Source of the DNA: Paenibacillus pectinilyticus
Lineage (GTDB): Bacteria > Bacillota > Bacilli > Paenibacillales > NBRC-103111
Assembly (NCBI RefSeq): GCF_001700435.1
Contig: NZ_LYPC01000028.1
Coordinates: forward strand, 382,288-446,287
DNA length: 64,000 nucleotides
Direction: 5' to 3'
Shown here: in pieces, positions 15,984 through 24,872 of the stretch
Position numbering within the stretch: position 1 is the first letter of the stretch
Layout of the letters: the number at the start of each line of letters is the position of its first letter
The notes under the pieces: generated by a model
Databases searched by the model: none
What the model saw: the letters and a program-made list of their open reading frames with translations, nothing else
What the model was told of the DNA's origin: nothing
Made by a program: the position numbers and the translations under genes

Positions 15984-16673
15984 TTAAATGCGGAAGCGAT
16001 AGCCCGCTCCCCAAATCGTTTCGATATATTGCGGATTCGACGGATCTTGCTCGATTTTCTCACGCAGCTTGCGGATATGTACCGTCACGGTGGCAATTTC
16101 CCCCATGGCATCCATCCCCCATAGCAAATCGAACAACTGCTCTTTGCTGTACACACGATTCGGGTTCACCGCCAAATGCGTGAGCAGATCGAACTCTTTG
16201 GTCGTGAACATGACCTCTCGGTCATTCACAAATACGCGCCGTGCTGATTTATCAATCATGAGACCGCGAATGCGAACCTCATCGTTCTTCGCCTCACGCC
16301 GCCCCATCAGCCGCTCATAGCGGGCCAAATGGGCTTTCACCCTAGCCACCAGCTCACTTGGGCTAAATGGCTTGATCATATAATCGTCGGCTCCAAGGCC
16401 GAGGCCGCGAATCTTATCAATGTCTTCCTTTTTGGCAGACACCATGATGATGGGAATGTCCTTCTCACTGCGGATGCGCCGGCAAATTTCAAAGCCATCC
16501 ACAAATGGCAGCATCAGGTCGAGAATGACCAAATCATAATCTTTCGTAAGGGCTCGTTCCAAGCCACGGTCGCCGCTATTTTCAATATCAACCTCATACC
16601 CGCTGATTTCCAAATAATCTCGTTCTAATTCTGCAATGCTTTGTTCATCTTCTACGATCAAAATCCGACTCAT
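15984..16673 (-). CDS. OmpR/PhoB-family response regulator
   Basis: 229 aa. The receiver domain has acidic pocket Glu8-Asp9, phospho-acceptor Asp52 in LVILDLMLPFVDG, the switch in IIMVSAKKE and Lys101 in the KPF motif. The C-terminal winged helix contains FTTKEFDLLTHLAVNPNRVYSKEQL and the TVTVHIRKLREKI recognition helix, then IWGAGYRF. The start overlaps the histidine kinase stop by ATGA, so the pair is coupled. It is the last gene in a five-gene unit with an ABC transporter and a secreted protein, which suggests envelope-stress or antimicrobial-peptide response. Confidence 0.95.
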   Translation of the reverse strand: MSRILIVEDEQSIAELERDYLEISGYEVDIENSGDRGLERALTKDYDLVILDLMLPFVDGFEICRRIRSEKDIPIIMVSAKKEDIDKIRGLGLGADDYMIKPFSPSELVARVKAHLARYERLMGRREAKNDEVRIRGLMIDKSARRVFVNDREVMFTTKEFDLLTHLAVNPNRVYSKEQLFDLLWGMDAMGEIATVTVHIRKLREKIEQDPSNPQYIETIWGAGYRFRI

Positions 16674-18145
16674 GCTTCGCTTCCTTTCCCCTGAATCCGT
16701 GGTAACGCCATGTACACCGTAGTCCCCCGGCCGAGCATGCTCGTTGCGCCGATGCGTCCGCCATGTTCCTCCATAATTTGCTTCGCGATGGCCAGCCCTA
16801 ACCCGCTTCCGCCTGTCGCCGAGTTCCGTGAAGGATCCGCCCGATAGAAGCGGTCGAAAATATGCGGTAACGCCTCCTCCGAGATGCCTTGACCGTTATC
16901 TTTGACTTGAATGACAGCGAAGCCGCCCTGTTCTATGACACTTAATGTGATGCGGCAGTGACCTTCTTCACTGTATTTGACCGCATTTTCTATAATATTC
17001 AGGAGTACACGTCTCAGCTTGTCACGATCCGCCGTCACCAACATCGGTTCTTGTGGCAGATCCGCCAATGTAAACTGGACCCCTTTTTTCTCCATATCAA
17101 ACTGCAATTCTTGTGTGCAATCTTGAACATAATGCCCGAGATCCACCGTTTCGAATTGAAATGGCACCTTCCCCAAGTCCAGCTTAGAAAATAGAAACAG
17201 CTCATCGATCAGCCGATCCATATCTGCTGCTTTGTTGTAGATCGTTCGAATGTACTTATCCAGCTTATCCGGGGAATTCGAAACACCATCCATGATGCCT
17301 TCGACGTAACCTTTAATCGCTGTAACTGGCGTTTTCAAATCATGTGAAATGTTCGAAATGAGCTCCTTGCGATTCTCTTCGTATTGGAGCTGGAGCTCTA
17401 CCGATTTCTTGAGTTTATGTCTCATTTCCTCAAAAGCAATACTCAACTCGCCAAGTTCATCATTCCCATGCGGCTTGATTTCAAAGTCAAGGTTGCCCTC
17501 TTTGATTTCCACCGCTGCGCGTTTCAAGGCACGTAATGGCCGAATAATGCTGCGTGACACGAAATAGGTCAACACGCCATTCGTGGCGATGAGAATAAAC
17601 AGAAACGTCCAAATGACTGATTTTGAAAATTGATGCAAATATTTCTGGAAAGGACCTCCATCTAGAAATACGAAGACTGTCCCTTTACTCCCATCAGCAA
17701 ACAAGAAATCTTGCTGTCTAGTTATCCACAGGGAACCTTGATTCCGCTGAAATTGACCGTTCGATGTGCCATAAGCTGGAAGTTTCGAGGTGTCGCCCGC
17801 TTCTCCTACATTTATATAAGGGGACATATATTTAATCGTTTGATCCTGGCGAATGATCAGTCCCATGTTGATTTTGTGGAATCGTTCTTCCAGATCCTTC
17901 ACGAACACTTGATCGAGAAAAGCATCTGGATTCGTATCCGTCTTCGCCTTCATATAAGCAACATTCTCCAGTTCCTGATCAACAACACGCTTGATCGGAT
18001 TGCCATGGGAGAAGTCCACTTGAAAGCCGGATTTCAAGCTTCCGAACGTCGCAACGCTGATCAGAACGACGGCTAGCCCAAAGAGCACAAGCGGTACAAG
18101 CAGCATGGCAATATAGGATAGCACTAGCCGTACGCGAATCGACAT
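16670..18145 (-). CDS. Sensor histidine kinase
   Basis: Membrane-bound kinase, 491 aa. TM1 is at about residues 8-34, an extracytoplasmic sensor domain at about 35-173, TM2 at about 174-196, then HAMP (197-250). The H-box SNISHDLKTP carries His268. The N-box is NIIENAVKYS, the G1 box VKDNGQGI, the F-box FDRFYR and G2 GGSGLGLAIAKQI, all intact. It phosphorylates the response regulator encoded immediately downstream (4-nt overlap). Its start is 5 nt after the stop of the ABC-2 permease gene. Co-expression with an exporter suggests sensing of an envelope-active compound, but the signal is unknown. Confidence 0.95.
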   Translation of the reverse strand: MSIRVRLVLSYIAMLLVPLVLFGLAVVLISVATFGSLKSGFQVDFSHGNPIKRVVDQELENVAYMKAKTDTNPDAFLDQVFVKDLEERFHKINMGLIIRQDQTIKYMSPYINVGEAGDTSKLPAYGTSNGQFQRNQGSLWITRQQDFLFADGSKGTVFVFLDGGPFQKYLHQFSKSVIWTFLFILIATNGVLTYFVSRSIIRPLRALKRAAVEIKEGNLDFEIKPHGNDELGELSIAFEEMRHKLKKSVELQLQYEENRKELISNISHDLKTPVTAIKGYVEGIMDGVSNSPDKLDKYIRTIYNKAADMDRLIDELFLFSKLDLGKVPFQFETVDLGHYVQDCTQELQFDMEKKGVQFTLADLPQEPMLVTADRDKLRRVLLNIIENAVKYSEEGHCRITLSVIEQGGFAVIQVKDNGQGISEEALPHIFDRFYRADPSRNSATGGSGLGLAIAKQIMEEHGGRIGATSMLGRGTTVYMALPRIQGKGSEA

Positions 18146-18150
18146 TGAAC

Positions 18151-18903
18151 TCAGAGCTCCTTTTTATCAAACAAATAATAACCTGCTGTAAAAAACAGTA
18201 TACTGCACGCTATCAAAAACATAAAGATCGAGGTGATCTTCCCCGTCACCATCGAGCCGCCAACCCAAAGCATATGCCAATCCATATACGCTGTCGGTGA
18301 GTAGGTCGCGATCTGTGGCACGAAGAAAGCCGCTACTTTAATGGCTAGATACACTAGAATACTGACGGTTAATGCCGAGCTGCTGCTCGAGAAAAACTGT
18401 GCCAGACACACCGCTGCGATGCTCAAAACTAGGAGAGGAACGAAAGCGGAGCCATAGGCGAGAAACCAATCGGATAACATCCCTATGCCGCCAAAATGTT
18501 GAAAGAACAGCGCTGCAATCATCGATGCGACTAACGCTACGACGAGGAACGCGGCAATATAGATGGCTAGTGCCAATTGTTTGGAAGCGAAGACCTTGAA
18601 CCTGGAGAGCGGTCTGGTCAAAATGTTTTTCATCGTGCGATCACCCATCTCACCGGAGAACACGTCCGCGGCACCCATGAACACGAACAGGGGCAGGAAA
18701 ATACTCGTGAACAAACTAAGCATGACGATTGGGAAATCTTTGGCGGCGATTGCGCCAATGCCAATGCCGTGCTGAAATCTGGAAAGCAGGATCCCCGCTA
18801 GGATCGGCAGCAGCAAAGTGACAACTAGGAAGAAGATCGTTTTCTTCTTGTACGCTAATTTGAGCGTCTCATTCCATACGTTAGCTGTTAATATACTAGG
18901 CAT
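18151..18903 (-). CDS. ABC-2 type transporter permease
   Basis: 250 aa, six predicted membrane segments, with the first at about residues 20-40 after NVWNETLKLAYKKKT. FLPLFVFMGAADVFSGEMGDRTMKN, of which GEMGDRTMKN is the core, and TRPLSRFKVFASKQLA are typical of ABC-2 permeases that partner with NatA/BcrA-type ATPases. The ATG at 18903 overlaps the ATPase stop by 8 nt; an upstream in-frame start at 18936 would extend further into the ATPase gene. Export substrate unknown. Confidence 0.88.
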   Translation of the reverse strand: MPSILTANVWNETLKLAYKKKTIFFLVVTLLLPILAGILLSRFQHGIGIGAIAAKDFPIVMLSLFTSIFLPLFVFMGAADVFSGEMGDRTMKNILTRPLSRFKVFASKQLALAIYIAAFLVVALVASMIAALFFQHFGGIGMLSDWFLAYGSAFVPLLVLSIAAVCLAQFFSSSSSALTVSILVYLAIKVAAFFVPQIATYSPTAYMDWHMLWVGGSMVTGKITSIFMFLIACSILFFTAGYYLFDKKEL

Positions 18904-19633
18904 GAGCGGCAAGCCCCCTGACTTCTTTGATTTCACGAAGATACGCCGCTTCCAGAGAGGGACTGCCTTGTATCAATTCAGAGACGAGTCCCTCGCGGAC
19001 GAGCCGCCCTTGATGAATGATGCCAATGCGGTTGCACATCAGCTCCATTTCGTGGATCAGGTGGGAAGAGATCAAGAACGTTATTTGTTCTTCGCGTGCA
19101 AGTTTTAAGATGATTTCGCGAATATGCACCATGCCCTCGATATCGAGACCGTTCGTCGGCTCATCGAGGATCAGCAGCTCTGGCTTCGACAGCATCGCGG
19201 CGGCAAGTCCGAGACGCTGCTTCATGCCGAGCGAATAGCCGCCTACCTTTTCATGCTGAAAAGGGGTTAGGTCCACGATCTCCAGCACTTCGTCGATCCG
19301 CTGCTTGCCCACACCGGGATACAATCGGGCCGCTTGCTCCAGGTTCCTTCTGCCGCTCATGTAGGTGTAGGCTTCTGCCGTTTCGATTAACACGCCAACC
19401 TTGGCCATCGCTTGTTCATACTGCGTTTTCACGTCATAGCCGAATAACTTCATCTCACCCTGCTTTGCCTGAGTCAAGCCGGTCATAATCTTCATAACGG
19501 TTGTTTTGCCAGCGCCATTCGGCCCGAAGAAGCCATAAATATCACCCCGCTGCACCGTCATATTCACCTCGTGAATGCCGCGTTGGTTCTTGAATATTTT
19601 CGTCACATTGCGTAATTCAACAACGTTCTTCAT
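18896..19633 (-). CDS. ABC transporter ATPase (BcrA type)
   Basis: 245 aa. Walker A GPNGAGKTT, signature YSLGMKQRLGLAAAML (a variant in which LSGGQ reads YSLGM, common in this family), Walker B LLILDEPTNGLD and switch His in ISSHLIHEME. It resembles ATPases of bacitracin and lantibiotic immunity exporters. It follows the secreted-protein gene after a 67-nt gap containing a hairpin (19658-19687) and overlaps the permease gene. Role as self-protection or stress exporter is inferred from the neighbouring two-component genes. Confidence 0.9.
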   Translation of the reverse strand: MKNVVELRNVTKIFKNQRGIHEVNMTVQRGDIYGFFGPNGAGKTTVMKIMTGLTQAKQGEMKLFGYDVKTQYEQAMAKVGVLIETAEAYTYMSGRRNLEQAARLYPGVGKQRIDEVLEIVDLTPFQHEKVGGYSLGMKQRLGLAAAMLSKPELLILDEPTNGLDIEGMVHIREIILKLAREEQITFLISSHLIHEMELMCNRIGIIHQGRLVREGLVSELIQGSPSLEAAYLREIKEVRGLAAHA

Positions 19634-19657
19634 CTCTTTCCGCCTTTCAAAAGGAAT

Positions 19658-19687
19658 GAGGAGGTCAACTGAGGTTGATACCTCCTC
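19658..19687 (-). terminator. Intercistronic hairpin, possible attenuator
   Basis: GAGGAGG..CAAC pairs with GTTG..CCTCCTC around TGAG. On the minus strand it is followed by ATTCCTTTTG, a poor T-run, so it could partially terminate or protect the mRNA 3' end of the secreted-protein gene and lower expression of the ABC/two-component genes. Confidence 0.45.
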
Positions 19688-19700
19688 TTTGGGTTATAAA

Positions 19701-20630
19701 TTACTTGCCGCCCCAGTTGTCATGTTTGGACATCTCGTCGAATTTCACGTTCTCTACTTGCTTGCCGCTCAAATCAACTGTATCTGGTGTCGTCGAGTTC
19801 AAGCTCGACAAGGTCATATCGATGCGAAGCACGACATCATGCGCTGCTCCTTGGGCATCTTTACCGGACAAATGAATTTGTGCCGTTTGGTTCGTAATGT
19901 GCTGATCCGCATCTACACTCGCGTTCACTTCGACGTCATCCATGGAAATGTCCGAGGAAAGCTGTGGCAGACTGTTCTGTAAGGTTCTGAGATCAATGCC
20001 GAGCTTATTCGCTTCCGCTGGTACGGGTTTATCTTTGGATGTTGCGCCGTGTTTGATCAAGAGCGAACCCACCGTGTTCACAACCGGAGAGATCTGGCTG
20101 CCCGACAGCTTGAAATGAATTTCCTTCCCGTTACCTGCTGCTTCATCCATCGTGATGTAATTTTTCAGATTGCCGACTAGCGCATCTACGACATTTTCCA
20201 CTTCACTGACGGTTTGTGGGTCTGGTGCATGTGTCTCTTTGTCACGTCCCTTAAACTTCGCGGATGTACCGTCTTGTTCGATCACTTTGTAAACATCAGA
20301 ATTCGCTGTTTTGATAATTTGTTTGCCATCTTGGCTGTAGAATTGAATTGTTTGTTCTTCTGATCCGTTCTGTACCTTTACTTCCGCGCTGCCTGCGTGA
20401 TCTGTCCCACTGCTTTTGATCGTCGATTTCACCTGTAGTAAGGAAGCTCCGTTATCCTGTAAAGAAACGTTCACTTGGCGTGTTACATTCTGGATGGTTG
20501 CTGTTTGTTTCACAGCTGTTTTGAACGCTTCATACCCGGGAGCATCTCCCACACCTGCATATACCGAAGTCACTAGCATCATGCTGCCAACTGCCACACC
20601 TAATCCCAACATTGCAAGCTTCTTATTCAT
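19701..20630 (-). CDS. Secreted protein, unknown function
   Basis: 309 aa from the ATG at 20630, which has GGAGG 9 nt upstream. A signal peptide ends near TSVYAG (cleavage after about residue 26), without a lipobox. The mature part has alternating beta-like segments (SLQDNGASLLQVKSTIKS, EEQTIQFYSQDGKQIIK) similar in style to outer-layer lipocalin or DUF-type scaffold proteins, but I do not recognise the family. It is the first gene of a unit with an ABC-2 exporter and a two-component system. The promoter region 20,640-20,780 is AT-rich but no clear hexamers were chosen. It may be an envelope sensor or chaperone for that module. Confidence 0.7.
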   Translation of the reverse strand: MNKKLAMLGLGVAVGSMMLVTSVYAGVGDAPGYEAFKTAVKQTATIQNVTRQVNVSLQDNGASLLQVKSTIKSSGTDHAGSAEVKVQNGSEEQTIQFYSQDGKQIIKTANSDVYKVIEQDGTSAKFKGRDKETHAPDPQTVSEVENVVDALVGNLKNYITMDEAAGNGKEIHFKLSGSQISPVVNTVGSLLIKHGATSKDKPVPAEANKLGIDLRTLQNSLPQLSSDISMDDVEVNASVDADQHITNQTAQIHLSGKDAQGAAHDVVLRIDMTLSSLNSTTPDTVDLSGKQVENVKFDEMSKHDNWGGK

Positions 20631-20800
20631 CTCGTCCTGCCTCCGCGTATTCATACGCTATCTCTAATTTGGCCGCGCCCTGCGCTTCCATATCAACTAT
20701 CTTAGCCCCCTAGACTTAAGTGCCACTAAAGTGCCTATTAACGCGACCTAAACATTTCTTAAATTTTTATAAACTGGGGTGCTTAATGCGCCCTTACATG

Positions 20801-20847
20801 CAAAAAGGCCCTTCATCGGGTCAATTGACCTTCTGACTGAGCCTTTC
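20801..20847 (-). terminator. Terminator of the germination operon
   Basis: Minus-strand AAAGGC pairs with GCCTTT and an inner GGTCAATTGACC palindrome extends the fold; a TTTTT run follows, just beyond the stop at 20854. Confidence 0.65.
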
Positions 20848-20853
20848 TGTGAA

Positions 20854-22017
20854 CTAATACTGATCGGACCTATGATTATCCATTCGCAACATTCCCGAGT
20901 GAAGGATGTCTAATTTTATAGTTACCTCTCCAAGCACAAAATCGCTTAACGGTTTCTCGCCTTTGTCCGTTAATTTAGCCCAGGCCGGAAAGTCATCCTT
21001 ATATAACACGTGTTCAAACCTATAGACATCCACTTTATGGCTTTTGCCTAGTTCGAACGTCTGTATAATCTCTTCCTTAATTTGTTGTTCAATTAAGCTT
21101 TTCAGGGTGGCCTCATCGAGGGTCCTCAATATCTCTTGAACGGATGCTTTCGCTTTAATCTCAATATCAAATATAGCCTGATCTCCATTTACATGAGGCT
21201 TGATCTTAGCCTTCGGGTGAGTGACGGATACACTTTGAGCTGGCTCCCCATCCTTAAAAACATTAACTGGAGTGCGACTTGTATACTGATCAAGCCACCT
21301 TGCACCTCTATACTGCGTCTCCGATACCCATTGCAAATCCCGGTATTTGTTGAGAGCATAGACACCGCTATACCTTAACTTAGCATCTGGCTTTGTATTC
21401 TTCTTCCATACCCCCTTATCAATACTCAACGAGGGGATCATGACCGTGTTGCCAGGTTCCCGATACCGTGAAACCAACCAGAACAACCGATGTGGGGTAA
21501 TTAACGAGATCTGACGGTAATTATCAATCGGCTGCATCAAAAGGGAATTCATCGGTGAAACATTGAAGAAAGGGATGACAGAGAAGATCGATTCTATGGG
21601 GTCATCCGTGCTATACACCCATTGTGTAAATCTCGTTTCACTATAACGTATAGACCCATCTACAAAATTAGCGATACCCTTGTTCAGTGCATCCTTCGTA
21701 AATAAATAAGCGCCGACATGACCCCAAAAAACGCGCTGTTGCGATGTCTGATAGAGCTTATTAAAAGCATCGTTAACCGTTACCCCTTCTTCTTTCCCAA
21801 CCCAGATTAAAGGGGGCTGTGAAGATTGCCCTGCCTCTTGCTTGGCTACACTGGCAAAATCCAGCATTTGCCCGTATACAATATATTTGCCATCCTTATA
21901 GTCGAAGCCAATCGCTGTCATGTAGTTCGTATCTTGAATCGTCTTCAAATCCCAACAACCGGTCTGGCTAAGCAGCATCAAGGCAGCACATAACCATTTC
22001 GCTAGTGTTGCTTTCAT
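20854..22017 (-). CDS. Germinant receptor C subunit (Ger(x)C lipoprotein)
   Basis: 387-aa lipoprotein of the GerAC/GerKC family. The signal peptide ends at LSQTGC with Cys21, followed by WDLKTIQD, the usual start of the mature protein. Internal family motifs include YMTAIGFDYKDGKYIVY and FVDGSIRYSETRF. It associates with A and B subunits in the spore inner membrane and is needed for nutrient-triggered germination. ATG at 22017 is 2 nt past the stop of the A-subunit gene. It is the last gene in the B-A-C operon and is followed by a terminator. Confidence 0.92.
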   Translation of the reverse strand: MKATLAKWLCAALMLLSQTGCWDLKTIQDTNYMTAIGFDYKDGKYIVYGQMLDFASVAKQEAGQSSQPPLIWVGKEEGVTVNDAFNKLYQTSQQRVFWGHVGAYLFTKDALNKGIANFVDGSIRYSETRFTQWVYSTDDPIESIFSVIPFFNVSPMNSLLMQPIDNYRQISLITPHRLFWLVSRYREPGNTVMIPSLSIDKGVWKKNTKPDAKLRYSGVYALNKYRDLQWVSETQYRGARWLDQYTSRTPVNVFKDGEPAQSVSVTHPKAKIKPHVNGDQAIFDIEIKAKASVQEILRTLDEATLKSLIEQQIKEEIIQTFELGKSHKVDVYRFEHVLYKDDFPAWAKLTDKGEKPLSDFVLGEVTIKLDILHSGMLRMDNHRSDQY

Positions 22018-22019
22018 AT

Positions 22020-23468
22020 TTAGGTGTTCCCGCCTTGCCGGGTATCATCTTTCGGACTGAGATCATGCGGCCTTCGTGTTAACTTTTTCCAAGACCTAGC
22101 AATTAACGATGTGAAAATTTCCCCGATCTGCGGAGGAGAAAGCGGTGAGAGATAAGGCACACCGAAAGACTCCAATGTGGATAGGAAGAGCACAAGTGCC
22201 ATCAGTGAAAGCATGAACCCATAAATACCGAACAAGGTCGAGGCCAACAGAATAAAAATCCGCAGAACTGTGATCGTACCTGCGAGAGATTGGTTCACAA
22301 GGGTATACATCGATATCGTGGAAAGAGCAGTAACGACTAAGGTAGTAGGGCTTGTTATTCCTGAGCGGATGGCAGCATCCCCAACAATTAAACCGCCTAC
22401 CACGGTTACCGTTTGTCCCACTACCTTGGGCAATCGAGCCCCTGCTTCTCGGAATAATTCAAACAACAGCAGCATGATGATAAAATCCATGGGACCCGAT
22501 AAGGGTAATCCAAGTCGTGAAGAGGAGATCGTAGCTACTAATTGATATGGAATTTGATCTAAATTAAAGCTGGACACTGAAATCCACATGCCAGGCAGTA
22601 ATACCGCTATTAGCAACCCTCCTGCTCGCAGAAAACGTTCGAAAGAGACATAGAAAAAGGGGTTATGAATATCTTCAGGCGAATCTAAGATATAGGTTAA
22701 GGTGACAGGTGCAATGAGGACCATCGGGGAACCATCCACAATAATCGCGAACCGTCCACGAAGCAAGCTATCCGCTACAAAATCAGGTCTTCCCGTATAA
22801 TTGAGCAGCGGAAAAAGGGAGTACGTCCGCCCTGACAGCGCATCTTCCAGCTGCGCACTGCTTAAAAGCGCATCGACATCAATCGATTGCAGTCGATCCT
22901 TCACTTCTTGAAGAACGGTTGCATCGATGACGTCTTCCAGATAAAGGAGCGCTACAACCGTATTACTCCGTCTACCTAGTGTGATCTTTTCACAGCATAA
23001 GCTTGGCGTGAGCAGCCGTTTGCGAACCAACGCGATACTCGTGATAATGTCTTCCGTGAAGCCATCTCTTGGGCCTCGAATGGACGTTTCCGTACTTGAC
23101 TCCTCTGGACTGCGGTTCGGAGGGGAAGCAATATCCAGCGCATAGAAGGCTTGCGTTTTCTCGAAAAACAGCACCAACTGCCCTGAATAGACCGCTAATG
23201 TCATATCTTCCAACACACGAGGTCCAGTCAAAGGAATCAACTGGAGCATCGAGCTCACGTCGATTTCTTCCTCGCTTCGATAGAAGTCACTGTTAATAAA
23301 CGCTTGCATCCTTGGCAGCACGAGTCCGTCAATCATTTCAACTTTGATCATGCCATCACAGTATAACAACGTCACCATTTCTTGGACATCTTGACTCGTT
23401 ACAGGATAGGTCTTCAGAATAACATCATCCGATAAGGCAAATCGTTCACGTAATTCCTGCTCATTCAC
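22020..23468 (-). CDS. Germinant receptor A subunit (GerAA/GerKA type)
   Basis: 482 aa. An N-terminal soluble domain (about 1-250) includes YCDGMIKVEMIDGLVLP and GPRDGFTEDIITSIALVRKRL, key family sequences (GPRDGF and RKRL). The C-terminal half has about five to six membrane segments, with FYVSFERFLRAGG and GPMDFIIMLLLFELFREAGARLP, of which FELFREAGARLP is the signature. The start codon is GTG at 23468, directly following the TAA of the B-subunit gene. Nutrient specificity cannot be predicted. Confidence 0.93.
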   Translation of the reverse strand: MNEQELRERFALSDDVILKTYPVTSQDVQEMVTLLYCDGMIKVEMIDGLVLPRMQAFINSDFYRSEEEIDVSSMLQLIPLTGPRVLEDMTLAVYSGQLVLFFEKTQAFYALDIASPPNRSPEESSTETSIRGPRDGFTEDIITSIALVRKRLLTPSLCCEKITLGRRSNTVVALLYLEDVIDATVLQEVKDRLQSIDVDALLSSAQLEDALSGRTYSLFPLLNYTGRPDFVADSLLRGRFAIIVDGSPMVLIAPVTLTYILDSPEDIHNPFFYVSFERFLRAGGLLIAVLLPGMWISVSSFNLDQIPYQLVATISSSRLGLPLSGPMDFIIMLLLFELFREAGARLPKVVGQTVTVVGGLIVGDAAIRSGITSPTTLVVTALSTISMYTLVNQSLAGTITVLRIFILLASTLFGIYGFMLSLMALVLFLSTLESFGVPYLSPLSPPQIGEIFTSLIARSWKKLTRRPHDLSPKDDTRQGGNT

Positions 23469-24560
23469 TTAAGCATCCTTCTCCTTTCGCCTCACAGGCA
23501 GGACTGAAAGTACAAGCAAGACTAGCAGCATACAGATACCAAAGACAAACATCGTTGAATAATAATACTTCTGCAGCCAGTTCACGAAGAAATGATCAGA
23601 AACCGGATACAAGCTGCTTCCAAATAGCAGGAGGCTTACCCAGATAAGAGTCTGTGTTTTGGTTGATTTTTTTTGTATACCTAAGTTATCAACTAACATG
23701 AACATTAAGATGGATGTTCGCATACATGCACCTGAAATCCATTGGAAAATAGACAAAAAATCCAGATGGGAAATATATTTCCCAAGATTGACCATACGCC
23801 ATTGTTCAAAGGCCGGATATCTTAAATTGGCCGATTCAAAAGGACCGAATATCGCAATCGTCCCCGTTAATGGGCCAATCGTTAACCCAATTACACACGT
23901 GGTCAAAATAAGTAAAGACCATAGTCGGATTCGCGTCTTGACGTGCTGCTGGAGAAACAGGATACTCAGCATCTCAAATGAAGCACCACAAGTCAGTATC
24001 ATCGAGATGAAAGTTGGCCCATAGCCGTGCGTAAAAAGCGGTGTTAACAGCTGGTAGTCTTTATATTGAAAATTGGCACCCATGACGAAATAGCCCAGCA
24101 TCACGACCCCCGGCAATAAAATACCTGCTGTAATCGCAATGGCTTTGATCCCTTCTCTCGCAGCAAAAAAGCAAAATAGCATGAAGGCCAGACTAATCAT
24201 GTATCCAGGCGTTTTGGGTAAATAGGTAATATGCGCCCATGATGTAACATCCCGTAACGTAATACTGGCATGCAAAAGGGTGACGAGAACAACGACGATT
24301 TTAAGTGGGTACGTCCCCCATTTCCCCAATCTCTGATCGACCCAGTCCATCAGATTGCCCTGCTTGGTTCGTCGAATTAAATAATAAACAAGCAGGGTAA
24401 AGAGCATTAAAGGAAGTAGTGCTATTGAAGCGCCCACCCAGGAATCCCGCTTCCCATAGTGCAACAGCACAGGGATGAGCAGCACATGATTGGTGATGGC
24501 GATCGAAATGATAATGACATAATAAAGTTGAAGAGCAGTAATCTGCTTTTTAACATTCAT
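23469..24560 (-). CDS. Germinant receptor B subunit (GerAB/GerKB type)
   Basis: 363-aa, ten-TM protein of the amino-acid permease-like GerAB family, thought to bind the germinant. The start at 24560 has GGGAG 7 nt upstream; an in-frame extension to 24599 does not. The N-terminal ITALQLYYVIIISIAITNH is the usual first TM. It is the first gene here: the operon runs B-A-C, unlike the more common A-B-C order. Expression would be expected in the forespore from sigma-G; I did not find a convincing sigma-G promoter. A sporulation-type mini-gene lies immediately upstream. Confidence 0.92.
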   Translation of the reverse strand: MNVKKQITALQLYYVIIISIAITNHVLLIPVLLHYGKRDSWVGASIALLPLMLFTLLVYYLIRRTKQGNLMDWVDQRLGKWGTYPLKIVVVLVTLLHASITLRDVTSWAHITYLPKTPGYMISLAFMLFCFFAAREGIKAIAITAGILLPGVVMLGYFVMGANFQYKDYQLLTPLFTHGYGPTFISMILTCGASFEMLSILFLQQHVKTRIRLWSLLILTTCVIGLTIGPLTGTIAIFGPFESANLRYPAFEQWRMVNLGKYISHLDFLSIFQWISGACMRTSILMFMLVDNLGIQKKSTKTQTLIWVSLLLFGSSLYPVSDHFFVNWLQKYYYSTMFVFGICMLLVLLVLSVLPVRRKEKDA

Positions 24561-24650
24561 AGGGTTCTCCCGCTTTGATAGGATGCCGTAACCAGGCATC
24601 GGTTATCGTTAAGTTCTCCTTCCAATGGAAAATTATGCGTATAAACGCAA

Positions 24651-24682
24651 CAAAGCCGCCTCCCGTAGACCGGAAAGCGGCG
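24651..24682 (-). terminator. Terminator after the YjcZ/SscA-like mini-gene
   Basis: Minus-strand GCCGCTTTCC pairs with GGGAGGCGGC across GGTCTAC, followed by TTTGTTG. It separates the mini-gene from the germination operon. Confidence 0.7.
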
Positions 24683-24703
24683 TATGATTGTGCATTTATG
24701 CAA

Positions 24704-24784
24704 TTAGAATGTGGCCAAAATGATAACCAACAAAATGTACAATACCAGAACAACTGCTGTACTGGAGTATCCAACGTTTGACAT
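24704..24784 (-). CDS. YjcZ/SscA-family sporulation mini-protein, 26 aa
   Basis: A very short gene, not detectable by length filters. ATG at 24784 has GGAGGGGG 7-8 nt upstream and TAA at 24706-24704. The product begins MSNVGYSSTAVVLVLYI and ends LLVIILATF: a short Ser/Gly-containing head and a single hydrophobic helix, the pattern of YjcZ/SscA-type small proteins found in spore-forming bacilli. These are linked to spore coat or germination and are made late in sporulation. Placement 143 nt upstream of the germinant receptor operon fits. Identification is by pattern and context; homology search would settle it. Confidence 0.75.
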   Translation of the reverse strand: MSNVGYSSTAVVLVLYILLVIILATF

Positions 24785-24872
24785 GGTTAGTTCCCCCTCC
24801 CGCCTGCCTTAACTTCTTCTTGGTGCTCCCTATATCTTATGTTGGGCAGGGCGAATGGGTATGGACGTATGT

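Noticed and set aside
24550..24774. 74-codon minus-strand frame
   Set aside because: It is a different frame over the 26-codon YjcZ/SscA-like gene and its terminator; Cys/Trp-rich noise.
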